From assembly GCA_938021675.1 (NCBI GenBank), contig CALIFY010000025.1, forward strand, positions 154,156 to 218,155: a DNA stretch of 64,000 nucleotides, read 5' to 3'. The notes under the pieces are model-generated. The model had not been told where the DNA came from, searched no databases, and was given only the letters and a program-made list of their open reading frames with translations. Position 1 is the first letter of the stretch. Every line of letters starts with the position of its first letter. Below are positions 53,656 to 61,827 of the stretch, one piece after another. A program made the translations under genes and the position numbers. The DNA comes from an uncultured Acidimicrobiales bacterium. GTDB lineage: Bacteria; Actinomycetota; Acidimicrobiia; Acidimicrobiales; SZUA-35.

Positions 53656-55140
53656 GTGACCCCCTCGCCGACCTCTCCGCCCAGCTCCACAGCGTCGGAT
53701 CCCGCCGGCCTCGAACTTCCGAATGGTCTCGTGGCAGTGGTCAAGCGCGACTGTCCGACCTGCGAGCTGGTGGTGCCGGTCCTCGATGAGCTCGTTGGCG
53801 CCGGAGCGACCCTCACCGTCTACACCCAAGACGATCCAGACTTTCCTCGCTGCGCCGCCCCGGTAATCGACGACACCGCGCTCGATCTGTCCTGGCACCA
53901 CGACATCGAAACCGTGCCAACGTTGCTCCAGGTCAGAAACGGCGCCGAGGTGACTCGGATCGTCGGCTGGTCGCAACAGGAGTGGAGAGCGCTCACCGGG
54001 ATCCCAACCCTGGGCTCAACGTTGCCTCCTCAGCGGCCGGGGTGTGGCTCCCTTTCGGTGGACCCATCGATGACCGACATCTTGCAAGCCCGATTCGGTC
54101 GTTCGGGCCTCGCCGGCCGCCGTGTTACCTTTGCCTCGCTGGAGGACGAGTTCGAGGCCGCTTTTGACCGCGGTTGGACGGACGGGCTGCCGGTCGTACC
54201 GCCGACCGAAGCGCGGGTGCTACGGATGCTCGAGGGGACGACCCGAAACGCTGGCGACATCGTGGCCTCGGTCCCGCCGGACCTGGCCGACGTCACCGTC
54301 GAGCAAGTGGCCATCAACTCGGTGCTTGCCGGCTGTTCACCGGAGCATTTCCCGGTAGTTCTCGCCGCCGTCGAGGCAGCGTGTAGCGACACGTTCAACA
54401 TGCACGGCCTGCTCGCTACCACCTACTTCTCCGGGCCGGTCATCGTCGTCAACGGCCCCATCGCCAACCGAATCGGCCTCAACAGCGGACACAACGTGCT
54501 CGGTCAAGGAACGCGGGCCAATATGACGATCGGCCGGGCCTTGCAGCTCGTCATCCGAAACCTTGGCGGCGGCCGACCGGGCGAGATCGATATGGCAGCC
54601 TTCGGTTCGCCGTCCAAACTCGGGCTCTGTTTCGCCGAACGGGAATACGATTCGCCCTTTGAGCCCCTGGCCACGTCCCGAGGGCTGGCGGCCGAAACCG
54701 ATGCGCTGACGGTGTTCGCCGGACACGGCCCGACCGCCATCGTCGATCAGCTGTCTCGAAACCCCGAGTCGCTGGCCCGATCGATCGCAGCCGTCCTCCG
54801 GGTGAACGCTCACCCAAAGCTGGTCATCGGGTTTGACGCGTTGCTCATCGTCGGGCCAGAGCATGGTCGAATTTTCTCCGAGGCGAGATGGGATAGGGCT
54901 CGCCTCACCGCTGAAATCGACCAGCTATTGACCCTCGACGGCGACGAGCTGATCCGCGGCGCGGACGGGATCGACGAAGGACTTCCCGAGTCGTTCGCCG
55001 GCCAGCCGCTACCAAAGTTCCGACCCGGCGGCCTCCAGATCGTCCACGCCGGAGGGGACGCTGGCCTGTTTTCGGCGGTGCTCGGCGGTTGGGTTGGCGG
55101 CCCGAAAGGCAGCGAACCGGTGACGAGGGTCATCGCCTGA
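53656..55140 (+). CDS. Thioredoxin-like domain fused to an uncharacterised domain
   Basis: 494 residues. GTG 53656 is chosen because TAGCGT (53643-53648) stands 7 bases before it at leaderless distance; no ribosome site. N-terminal about 20-130 is a thioredoxin-like fold with a redox pair in VKRDCPTCELV and a cis-Pro loop VPTLLQV. The C-terminal part (about 150-494) has WTDGLPVVPPTEARVLRMLEG, NSVLAGCSPEHFPVVLAAVEA, NMHGLLATTYFSGPVIVVNGP, NSGHNVLGQGTRANMTIGRAL and FAEREYDSPFEPL; I know no named function for it. Co-directional with the selenoprotein gene 108 bases downstream, so they probably work together in thiol/selenol chemistry. Confidence 0.85.
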   Translation: MTPSPTSPPSSTASDPAGLELPNGLVAVVKRDCPTCELVVPVLDELVGAGATLTVYTQDDPDFPRCAAPVIDDTALDLSWHHDIETVPTLLQVRNGAEVTRIVGWSQQEWRALTGIPTLGSTLPPQRPGCGSLSVDPSMTDILQARFGRSGLAGRRVTFASLEDEFEAAFDRGWTDGLPVVPPTEARVLRMLEGTTRNAGDIVASVPPDLADVTVEQVAINSVLAGCSPEHFPVVLAAVEAACSDTFNMHGLLATTYFSGPVIVVNGPIANRIGLNSGHNVLGQGTRANMTIGRALQLVIRNLGGGRPGEIDMAAFGSPSKLGLCFAEREYDSPFEPLATSRGLAAETDALTVFAGHGPTAIVDQLSRNPESLARSIAAVLRVNAHPKLVIGFDALLIVGPEHGRIFSEARWDRARLTAEIDQLLTLDGDELIRGADGIDEGLPESFAGQPLPKFRPGGLQIVHAGGDAGLFSAVLGGWVGGPKGSEPVTRVIA

Positions 55141-55148
55141 CAGTAGCC

Positions 55149-55193
55149 ATGCACCCAAAAAATATGCACCCAAGAGATATGCACCCAACATGA
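55149..55193. repeat. 15-bp tandem repeat, three copies
   Basis: Three adjacent 15-bp units start with the identical decamer ATGCACCCAA (55149, 55164, 55179) and differ in the last five bases (AAAAT, GAGAT, CATGA). They fill the gap between the thioredoxin-fusion gene and the selenoprotein gene. Role unknown. Confidence 0.85.
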
Positions 55194-55248
55194 ATCGACT
55201 ATGTACCGAACATCTAGAAAGCGAACCGACCAGGTTCAAGGAGCGCGA

Positions 55249-55806
55249 ATGACCACGCCACCGGATCAACAGCCACCGTTCGTGGTGCTCGACCCGACAG
55301 CGGGAAAAGCGGCGGCCACGCTGACGCCAGCAGAGCGGATCAAATCGTTGCAGGGCACGACCATCGGCCTCCTCGACATCTCGAAGCCTCGGGGCGACGT
55401 GTTCCTCGACCGCTTGGCCCAGCTTCTCACCGATCGAGGTGCCGCCACTATCCGGTATTCAAAGCCGACCTTTTCCAAACCAGCTCCGGTCGATCTCCGC
55501 CAGGAGATCGCTGTCAGCTGCGATGCGGTGATCGAGGCGCTCGCCGATTGAGGCAGCTGCACGTCGTGCAGTGTGCACGACATCGTTGATATCGAGCGCC
55601 GAGGAACCCCAGGGGTGTTCGTGGCCAGCGACGTCTTCGTCGATGCGGCGACCAGCCAAGGCGATGCCCTCGGATTCCAACCGTCGAGAGTTTTCGTCGA
55701 ACATCCAATCCAGGACCGAACCGACGCTGAAATTCAGGCGATCGCCGAGGCGGCCGTCGACGCTCTCGTGGAGAAGCTCACCGGTAGCGGGCCCGTCGAC
55801 GACTAA
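55249..55806 (+). CDS. UGSC-family selenoprotein, TGA read as selenocysteine
   Basis: 185 residues if TGA at 55549-55551 is read as Sec. AAGGAG (55238-55243) fixes ATG 55249. Residues 1-100 (FVVLDPTAGKAAATLTPAER..., GTTIGLLDISKPRGDVFLDRL, AVSCDAVIEALAD) lead straight into Sec101-Gly-Ser-Cys104-Thr-Ser-Cys107, then SVHDIVDIERRGTPGVFVAS and FVEHPIQDRTDAEIQAIAEA to TAA 55804. Both halves are in one frame and match the UGSC-containing (seleno)protein family, known from marine metagenomes. A hairpin sits after the TGA. Function unknown; Sec/Cys chemistry in a redox or binding role is inferred. It needs selA, selB, selC and selD elsewhere in the genome. Confidence 0.9.
55549..55581 (+). promoter_or_regulatory. 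Selenocysteine UGA and candidate bacterial SECIS hairpin
   Basis: The TGA (55549-55551) is followed by GGCAGCTGC and then GTCGTGCA (55563-55570), a GTG loop (55571-55573) and TGCACGAC (55574-55581): a perfect 8-bp stem. The loop starts 19 bases after the TGA, within the range for bacterial SECIS elements. The loop begins with G, as required by SelB, though it is small at three bases. Confidence 0.7.
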
Positions 55807-55826
55807 GGCGTCGGGGCAAGGTACCG

Positions 55827-56729
55827 CTATCCCGTGGGAAGCCGGTAGCCCCCATCCCGGTGTTCGACCATGCCTTCGGCGACCAATCCGGCCGCCACCC
55901 GATGGGCCCGGGCCTGATCGTTGGGCCAACCCATCGCCGCCGCCAACCCGGCATCGGATATCGGACTTCGCCTGAGGGCATCGATCAGCCGACCCCGCCC
56001 CTGGCGGTCACTCCCGCGAAACGTCGACTGCCGACCCGATACGCCAGCCGAACCGATCGCCGGATCGGGCTCGGCGCAGCCGGTGGCATACCAGTGGCAT
56101 GTTCCACGGAACGGGCAAGTACCGCAATCAGGATTACGAGCCGTGCACCAACCAGCGCCGACGTCGAGCATGGCCTGATTCCACTTCCAGGGGTCGGAGC
56201 CGAGGGCGGCGTCGGCCGCGGCTTGTGCCCCGGCCGGCTTCAGCGGAGCTCCGCCGGTTCGGGCCAAGATGCGAGCGACGTTCGTGTCGACGACGGCGTC
56301 GGGCTTGTGAAAAGCAAAGACCCGGATGGCCCTCGCCGTATATGGACCGATACCGGGCAGTGCAAGCAGCTCAGCCCGGCCGGTGGGAAAGATGCCACCG
56401 TGATCGACCTCGATCGAGGTCGCCATCCGATGCAAGAACAGGGCCCGCCGGTTGTAGCCCAACCCTGACCATTCGTCTATCACATCGGCGACCGGCGCGT
56501 CGGCACACACGGCGTGGGTCGGGAACCGGTCGAGGAACCGGTGCCACCGTTCGACCACCCGAGCCACCTGTGTCTGTTGCAACATAAGCTCGGCGACGAC
56601 AATGGCCCACGGATCACGGGTCCGTCGCCACGGAAGGTCGCGTCCGTGGGCCTCGAACCACCCATCGAGATCGATGTCGGACAACGCTTCGGCAACACGG
56701 TTCTGGTTGTCATCGGCCACAGCGCTCAT
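55827..56729 (-). CDS. mutY: A/G-specific adenine DNA glycosylase
   Basis: 300 residues. Removes adenine mispaired with 8-oxoguanine. ELMLQQTQ (catalytic Glu), helix-hairpin-helix LPGIGPYTARAI, catalytic Asp in VVDTNVARIL, and [4Fe-4S] ligands CTARNPDCGTCPFRGTC (spacing 6-2-5). There is no Nudix-like MutT domain at the C-terminus; instead a short winged-helix-like segment (LIDALRRSPISDAGLAAAMGWP through GLVAEGMVEHRDGGYRLP) ends the protein, as in short actinobacterial forms. Converges on the selenoprotein gene with only 20 bases between. Confidence 0.93.
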   Translation of the reverse strand: MSAVADDNQNRVAEALSDIDLDGWFEAHGRDLPWRRTRDPWAIVVAELMLQQTQVARVVERWHRFLDRFPTHAVCADAPVADVIDEWSGLGYNRRALFLHRMATSIEVDHGGIFPTGRAELLALPGIGPYTARAIRVFAFHKPDAVVDTNVARILARTGGAPLKPAGAQAAADAALGSDPWKWNQAMLDVGAGWCTARNPDCGTCPFRGTCHWYATGCAEPDPAIGSAGVSGRQSTFRGSDRQGRGRLIDALRRSPISDAGLAAAMGWPNDQARAHRVAAGLVAEGMVEHRDGGYRLPTG

Positions 56730-56820
56730 CTCGCGGGCGAATCATAGCCACCCCGTTCGATGGGCAGCACACCAACACGACGTGAGCTGCATCGCGGCCG
56801 ACTGGACTATGGTCTTGCCG

Positions 56821-57342
56821 ATGTCTCGACCACCGGCACCAACCATTCCGCTACACGGCGACGAACCGATCCAGTTGAACGCCTTCCTCGACTACTACCG
56901 TGCCGAGCTTCTCGACCGGGCCTGGGGCCTCGATGACGAGCAACTACAACTCGCCCTACCTCCGTCAACCTTAACGATGGCTCGACTTATCGGCCATCTC
57001 GCCTTTGTCGAAGACATATGGTTCCGGTTCCGATTCGACGGCGAACAACCATCAGAACCGTGGGCGTCGCTGGATTGGGACGACGACCCGGACGCCGAGA
57101 TGGCCCTGGCCCAACAGTGGTCGGGCGATGAGCTTCGAGCCCAGTTCGCGGCGTCATGCGCGGCATCCCGCCGCACCGTCGACGAAGCGACCTCGCTCGA
57201 CCAACGATCGGAACGGTCGAATGCCGACGGCGAACACTGGGACCTCCGATGGATACTCATCCACATGATCGAGGAGTACGCCCGCCATTGTGGCCACGCC
57301 GACTTGATTCGGCAGTCGATCGACGGCGACCGGGCAAGGTAG
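56821..57342 (+). CDS. DinB-superfamily protein, DUF664
   Basis: 173 residues from ATG 56821; TATGGT (56808-56813) is 7 bases before it and no ribosome site is present. Four-helix bundle features of DUF664: LNAFLDYYRAELLDRAWGLDDEQL, SPPSTLTMARLIGHLAFVEDIWF-like region (LTMARLIGHLAFVEDIWF), and C-terminal LRWILIHMIEEYARHCGHADLIRQ with the metal histidines. Members are mycothiol- or bacillithiol-dependent transferases; the exact activity is inferred. Confidence 0.88.
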   Translation: MSRPPAPTIPLHGDEPIQLNAFLDYYRAELLDRAWGLDDEQLQLALPPSTLTMARLIGHLAFVEDIWFRFRFDGEQPSEPWASLDWDDDPDAEMALAQQWSGDELRAQFAASCAASRRTVDEATSLDQRSERSNADGEHWDLRWILIHMIEEYARHCGHADLIRQSIDGDRAR

Positions 57343-57365
57343 CCAAGAGGTAACAGACCGCTGAC

Positions 57366-58046
57366 CTAAATGGCCTGAAAAGCGTCGAGCGTTCGCCGCC
57401 AAGCATCCGCCGAGTGTGCGGCATGGTACACCTCGGGACGAGTGTCATTGAAGAAGGCGTGTTCCGCTTCTTCATATACGTGAAACGTAGCATCTTTCCC
57501 AAGACCATCAAGTTTCGTCTGCAGTTTGGCTGCCGCATCAGGACCAAAGAAGTCATCGTTCTCAGCAATGTGGCCAACAATACTCGCCTCGACAGCGGCC
57601 CAATCGGGTTGGGCGTTTTCCCACGGAATCACCCCGTAAAAAGGAACGGCAACCGCCACTGCATCCGGCCGCTGGGCGGCCAAGGTCAACGTGAGACCGC
57701 CCCCCATACAAAACCCCGTCACGCCCACCTTTTCTCGCCCGGAGCGCTCTCGGACCAAGTCGATAGCACCCGACAGGTCTCGAGCCGCCGTCCCGAGGTT
57801 CAACGCCATCATCTCCTTCCCGGCTTCATCCGGCTCTTCGGTCACCGTCCCGTGGTACAGGTCGGGGGCGAGAGCGACAAACCCTTCAGCCGCGAAACGA
57901 TCAGCAACGTCTTTGATGTGTTCGTTAAGACCCCACCATTCCTGGATAACGACAAGGCCGGGACCACTCCCCGACTCCGGCTCCGCCAGATATCCCGGCG
58001 CCATACTGCCATTACTTGCAAACTCGACCATGTTTCCCATGGCCAC
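57366..58046 (-). CDS. Dienelactone hydrolase family protein
   Basis: 226 residues of the alpha/beta hydrolase branch that hydrolyses dienelactones in aromatic degradation. GLVVIQEWWGLNEHIKDVADRFA is the family start; the nucleophile is Cys in GVTGFCMGGGLTL; Asp in HIAENDDFFGPD; His in YEEAEHAFFNDTR. The Cys-Asp-His triad is intact. Starts GTG 58046 or ATG 58040; 67 residues between neighbours tell nothing about substrate. Confidence 0.93.
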   Translation of the reverse strand: MAMGNMVEFASNGSMAPGYLAEPESGSGPGLVVIQEWWGLNEHIKDVADRFAAEGFVALAPDLYHGTVTEEPDEAGKEMMALNLGTAARDLSGAIDLVRERSGREKVGVTGFCMGGGLTLTLAAQRPDAVAVAVPFYGVIPWENAQPDWAAVEASIVGHIAENDDFFGPDAAAKLQTKLDGLGKDATFHVYEEAEHAFFNDTRPEVYHAAHSADAWRRTLDAFQAI

Positions 58047-58347
58047 AGCCTAATGTTCAGCAGACAAAAATGCCGTCCTCAACACAACCGATCACCACAT
58101 GCACCCCCAACAAAGAGCGCGGCGAACATGTGGCCATAGGAGCTCCCCAACCATGTAACTCGATAGGCAAAGGCCACATTGGCTCCTAGCGAGCCCGGGC
58201 GGCGCACCGAACGGTCGGACGGGCCGAGCCGTCGATTCTGGAGATCCTCGACGTCACCCCTACCGCTCCAAATGTCTTTCCCGGCTGGGAAGTTGTAGCT
58301 TCGCACCACGGTTACTCAACCGTTGACCAAACAGGAGGGAGTATCTC
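58047..58347. other. Intergenic stretch before the DoxX gene
   Basis: 301 bases between two divergent genes, with no gene seen. A 7-bp inverted repeat TAGGAGC / GCTCCTA is spaced about 40 bases apart in its first half. A strong ribosome site (GGAGGGAG) stands at the right end for the DoxX-like gene. Otherwise nothing notable. Confidence 0.5.
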
Positions 58348-58713
58348 ATGGACATTTTGGCGTGGATTGTCGGGATTCTGTTGGCGGCGATGTTTTCACT
58401 GTCTGGCGGAATGAAGCTGGCTGACGTGGGCATGGTCAAACAGGCTCGCGAGCATTTGGGATTCGCTAAAACCCAGTATCAAGCGATCGGAGGTGCCGAG
58501 ATCGCTGGTGTGATCGGGGTACTCATCGGCCTGATCAGCAGGAATCTGGAATGGCTCGGCGTGCTCGCGTCGCTCGGGTTGGCGGCCACGATGGCCGGCG
58601 CCGTCTATTTCCACCGAAAAGCGGGGGACGAGCCGAAGGAGATCGCCCCGGCGATCTTGTCCGGAGTTCTCGCCGTGGCGATGATCGTCTTGTTTTTCGC
58701 CCGCCCCGAGTAA
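58348..58713 (+). CDS. DoxX-like membrane protein
   Basis: 121 residues, four hydrophobic helices (ILAWIVGILLAAMFSLSGGMKL, AEIAGVIGVLIGLISRN, LGVLASLGLAATMAGAVYF, AILSGVLAVAMIVLFFAR). The first helix ends in SGGMKLADVGM, the DoxX-family form. ATG 58348 has GGAGGGAG upstream, the strongest ribosome site of the window. Family members are linked to redox or thiol stress membrane complexes; the role here is unknown. Confidence 0.85.
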   Translation: MDILAWIVGILLAAMFSLSGGMKLADVGMVKQAREHLGFAKTQYQAIGGAEIAGVIGVLIGLISRNLEWLGVLASLGLAATMAGAVYFHRKAGDEPKEIAPAILSGVLAVAMIVLFFARPE

Positions 58714-58748
58714 CCGCTGGCAAGACTGGCGGAGCGAACGAGGACGAC

Positions 58749-58946
58749 TCAGAAATTCGGAATGCCGGACATGACAAGGTCAGAACGGTGGTTCGTCCAG
58801 CGCTCGCCGTCCCAAAACCGATAGATGGCTTGGTCGTCAGGGTCGAAATACCAACCGGGACCGGCGCCGATCATGCTGTCGACCGGCACCACGGCAGGCA
58901 CTGTGAAGTTTGCGCCCACCGTTCTGGCCGAAGTTGCGTTACCCAT
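58749..58946 (-). CDS. DUF2510-domain small protein
   Basis: 65 residues from ATG 58946 (MGNATSARTVG); TAGTCT (58959-58954 on the minus strand) is 7 bases upstream, fitting a leaderless start. The motif PGWYFDPDDQAIYRFWDGERWTNH is the DUF2510 signature, an actinobacterial module usually attached to membrane proteins; here it stands alone. Function unknown. Confidence 0.75.
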   Translation of the reverse strand: MGNATSARTVGANFTVPAVVPVDSMIGAGPGWYFDPDDQAIYRFWDGERWTNHRSDLVMSGIPNF

Positions 58947-59013
58947 GTCCAAGAGACTAACCCCTCGTGGACCCACCAGTGCGCATTGTTGCGGAACGAC
59001 GACGGCCTTGTTG

Positions 59014-59817
59014 CTACCTCAATTCAACAAGTAATTCCGGAGCCAAAGCGATGTCGGGCGAGGGGCAATCGGCGACCGACACAAGACCGTCGACCGTGGC
59101 AAGCTGATCGACCAACCCGAGCGACAAAACCTCGAACGGTGCGGCGAATGCCGGTCGACCGGGTTCGGCAACCCGGTCCTCCACGGCCCGCCAATACGGC
59201 TCAATCAGCATTCTTCCTCGGCCGACGACAAGCCATACCGGACGGCCAAGCGCTCGCGCTGTGGCCGCCAAACCAACCGAGCCGACGTCGACTAGAGCTG
59301 CCGCCTCCCCCGCTGCGGCCGCCTCGACCACCACCAGATCGCTCTCGGTCACCGCACCTGCGACCTTTGCCGCGTCGACCTCCAAGACATCGACGTCGCG
59401 ACACGCAAGCCGATGGGCGACCGACGGCCCGTGGCCGTCGACATCCAAAACAAGTACTCGGACATCGCCTCGCCGAGGCAAGGCGTCGATGGTCAGTTCC
59501 GGCCAGCCGGCAACGGCTACCGTCGCGCCGTCTGGCAAGGCATGAGCCATCTCACGACCGGTCCGATCGCCCCGAAGGTCAGCCAGTATTGCCCGGGCCT
59601 CATCGCGACCGTCGGCGGCGGTGACCATTCGAGCACACATCCACCACAGTGGACCGACCGCTGGTTGGCGGGTCAGCAATCTGCGACAGGCGGTCAACAT
59701 GGCCGGCGGGTCCTCGGAAAAGACCGACAAGGCCGATACCGCTTCCTCGACGAGCAGACCAGCGTCGGCGCTACCGGCTCTAGCCACATACCTGAGCTGC
59801 TCAATCGGATGCATCAC
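59014..59817 (-). CDS. Protein of possible eIF-2B-like fold, function unknown
   Basis: 267 residues. The N-terminal helices (MMHPIEQLRYVARAGSADAGLLVEEAVSALSVF, RRLLTRQPAVGPLWWMCARMV) and alternating strand-helix core (RVLVLDVDGHGPSVAHRL, VTESDLVVVEAAAAGEAAALVDVGSVGLAATARALGRPVWLVVGRG) resemble the eIF-2B/MtnA-like fold in outline (GSxGLAA, VWLVVG). No cysteine or catalytic motif can be named. Ends IALAPELLVELR. Assignment is weak. Confidence 0.55.
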   Translation of the reverse strand: MMHPIEQLRYVARAGSADAGLLVEEAVSALSVFSEDPPAMLTACRRLLTRQPAVGPLWWMCARMVTAADGRDEARAILADLRGDRTGREMAHALPDGATVAVAGWPELTIDALPRRGDVRVLVLDVDGHGPSVAHRLACRDVDVLEVDAAKVAGAVTESDLVVVEAAAAGEAAALVDVGSVGLAATARALGRPVWLVVGRGRMLIEPYWRAVEDRVAEPGRPAFAAPFEVLSLGLVDQLATVDGLVSVADCPSPDIALAPELLVELR

Positions 59818-59985
59818 CCTCTTCTACACCAACCGAGCAAACGGTGTGGGACCGTAGCCCCATGCGGTTTTAGGCTACCAACAGGCACATTCTTGGTGAC
59901 GCATGGCACCACCAAGGTCAAAATACTGCGTCGGTTCGTCAACCGAGTTCCGAGTTGGGGTGGAATTGCGCTAGCCTCGCCCGCC

Positions 59986-60471
59986 GTGGCCGTTGCTCCA
60001 GCCGACCTTGTCCTCGACTCTCTACGAGGTGACGGATACCCTCTTCGAGACTGGCTTACCTCGTATCCGCTTTGCCTCGTAGCCATCGACCCCTACACAC
60101 ACGAAAGCGCATGGATTCTTGACACTGCCGGTCGGATCCTCGATCACTACGCGCCGGCTGACGTTCGAGTCGGGTGGATCGCCACCACCGACGACGACGG
60201 ATGTCGGGAGTTTCTCGGACCATGGGCCGAACGGTTCCTGACATTCCCAGATCCGGAACGCCAAGCGGTTACTTCGTTGGGCCTCGAACGGCTTCCCGGC
60301 CTGATATTCGTTCGTTCGGATGGCTACCTTGAAGTCGTTAACGGCTGGGACCCATCGGCTTGGCGGACGGTAGCGGAGATGTTGTCCAAGATTCTGGCCT
60401 GGACTAGGCCGACCATCCCTCAACCGGGCGATCCCACCCCGTACCTCGGCACCAGCGTCAAAGGCGAGTAG
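59986..60471 (+). CDS. Conserved-looking alpha-beta protein, function unknown
   Basis: 161 residues from GTG 59986; TAGCCT (59972-59977) is 8 bases upstream and no ribosome site exists. Upstream frame to 59413 is open but carries no conserved pattern. AWILDTAGRILDHYAPADVRVGWIATTDDDGCREFLGPW and TFPDPERQAVTSLGLERLPGLIFVRSDGYLEVVNGWDPSAWRTVAEML suggest a thioredoxin-like fold (beta-alpha-beta, cis-Pro-like LPGLIFV), without a CxxC pair. The product class is not known. Confidence 0.6.
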   Translation: MAVAPADLVLDSLRGDGYPLRDWLTSYPLCLVAIDPYTHESAWILDTAGRILDHYAPADVRVGWIATTDDDGCREFLGPWAERFLTFPDPERQAVTSLGLERLPGLIFVRSDGYLEVVNGWDPSAWRTVAEMLSKILAWTRPTIPQPGDPTPYLGTSVKGE

Positions 60472-60499
60472 ACCCCTGAGGGTCTGCCGAGGAGCGCAC

Positions 60500-61705
60500 T
60501 CAAGCCGCTGGCGAATCCGGCGGGTCCCGGTCTGGCCCATCAGAAACAGCAGGACCGCCGAGCGGAGACCGGGCGGTCGGAGGCACCGACGGTGTCGCCT
60601 TGGTCCACTCCTTGCTCTGTAGCCGGGTCACCGCCGCCCCTCGCTCATCGTCGAATGATCTGCCGGTCTCGGCGTGATCCTCGGCCAACGGCGCCGAACA
60701 GGGCCCGCCGGTAAGTTCAGGAACGACGTGCCGGGCGACGAGATCCCAACTTCGCTGGGTGTCCGCAACATTTGCCCAGTCGTGAACAACCCCGAGGACA
60801 ATTCCGAACCCACCGGTCGATTCCTCCAACTTTCGAATATGGGCAACGAGATCGTCTGGCGTGCCAACGATCCCTATCCCATCATCGGCCAACCCCATCG
60901 AGCGATCCGCCTCGCCGAGGCACCCGTGCTCGGCACACCACCGAAGAAATCCAGCTTTGGACTGCCTGCGGGCGTCGTCGACGGTCTCAGCCAAATGGAA
61001 CGGTAGGACCATCCGCCAGTGACGCCGGTCGACTCGATTGCCACTCATACCAGAGGCCGCCTCAGCCACACTCCATCTGAGGGTCCAATCGAGTGGAGTG
61101 CCCGACGTCAAGGCAACCGATAGCACGCCGATGCCGTGCGTACCGGCTAGGTTCATCCCCGCCGGGGACGCCATCGATGTGGTGACTATCGGGAGTTCGC
61201 CCTGTGGCAGGTTTGGCAACTCGGCGTCCTGCAGCTCGAACCACTCAGCGCGGTGGGTGACGCGTTCCTCGCCGGCCAACAGCCGCTTGATGACGCCGAT
61301 CGCCTCATCCTCGCGGGCCCGTTCAGTCGTCGGATCGCTCGCCGTCTCCGGTGGGTGGGAGGCGAATGACACGGGACCGGTGGCCAGCATGGCCCGACCG
61401 GCCGTCATGTGATCGAGCTGCACTGCCCGTTTGGCGACGAGAAGTGGGTGGTCGAAGGCGTGCGCCGGCACACCTGCTCCGAGCCGTATCCTGGACGTCC
61501 GCTGACCGGCGGCGGCCAGGAACATCTCGGGGGACGAGACCGCGGCCCAACCGCCAAAACCGTGCTCGCCACACCAGACCTCTTCGAAACCGAGATCGTC
61601 CAGGTGCTCGACGAGTTCGAGGCTTCGTCGGAATTGGCGCGCCGGGTGGTCTCCAGCCAGATGGTGCGGCGCGAGAAACGCTCCGAAACGAAGCTTGGTC
61701 ACCAT
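60500..61705 (-). CDS. LLM-class flavin-dependent oxidoreductase
   Basis: 401 residues, luciferase-like TIM barrel. N-terminal FGAFLAPHHLAGDHPARQFRRSLELVEHLDDLGFEEVWCGEHG, RLGAGVPAHAFDHPLLVAKRAVQLDHMTAGRAMLATGPVS, and AKAGFLRWC region fit bacterial luciferase-like monooxygenases. Substrate and electron donor (FMNH2 or F420) cannot be told. A long Pro/Arg-rich C-terminal tail follows the barrel. It lies downstream of the cold-shock gene beyond that gene's terminator. Confidence 0.88.
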   Translation of the reverse strand: MVTKLRFGAFLAPHHLAGDHPARQFRRSLELVEHLDDLGFEEVWCGEHGFGGWAAVSSPEMFLAAAGQRTSRIRLGAGVPAHAFDHPLLVAKRAVQLDHMTAGRAMLATGPVSFASHPPETASDPTTERAREDEAIGVIKRLLAGEERVTHRAEWFELQDAELPNLPQGELPIVTTSMASPAGMNLAGTHGIGVLSVALTSGTPLDWTLRWSVAEAASGMSGNRVDRRHWRMVLPFHLAETVDDARRQSKAGFLRWCAEHGCLGEADRSMGLADDGIGIVGTPDDLVAHIRKLEESTGGFGIVLGVVHDWANVADTQRSWDLVARHVVPELTGGPCSAPLAEDHAETGRSFDDERGAAVTRLQSKEWTKATPSVPPTARSPLGGPAVSDGPDRDPPDSPAA

Positions 61706-61765
61706 CCAGACACTACGAGACCAACCGACGGTGACGCACGTCGCACCCCCGAAACAGGCAAAACA

Positions 61766-61797
61766 ACGACGACCACCGGCTTCCCGGTGGTCGTCGT
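61766..61797 (-). terminator. Strong terminator after the cold-shock gene
   Basis: A perfect 14-bp stem, ACGACGACCACCGG-cttc-CCGGTGGTCGTCGT (61766-61797), is followed on the minus strand by TGTTTTGCC. It lies 30 bases beyond the csp stop and separates it from the downstream LLM gene; read on plus it has no T-run. Confidence 0.8.
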
Positions 61798-61827
61798 GTG
61801 CTTCGTACCAATCTTGGGTGCGCTCCT

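Noticed and set aside
55149..55193. Possible short upstream reading frames (ATG in each repeat)
   Set aside because: No ribosome site and no coding pattern; better described as a tandem repeat.
55573..55806. Separate small gene starting inside the selenoprotein
   Set aside because: Its first codons GTG-CAC-GAC are part of the frame following the TGA, there is no ribosome site, and the joined protein fits one known family.
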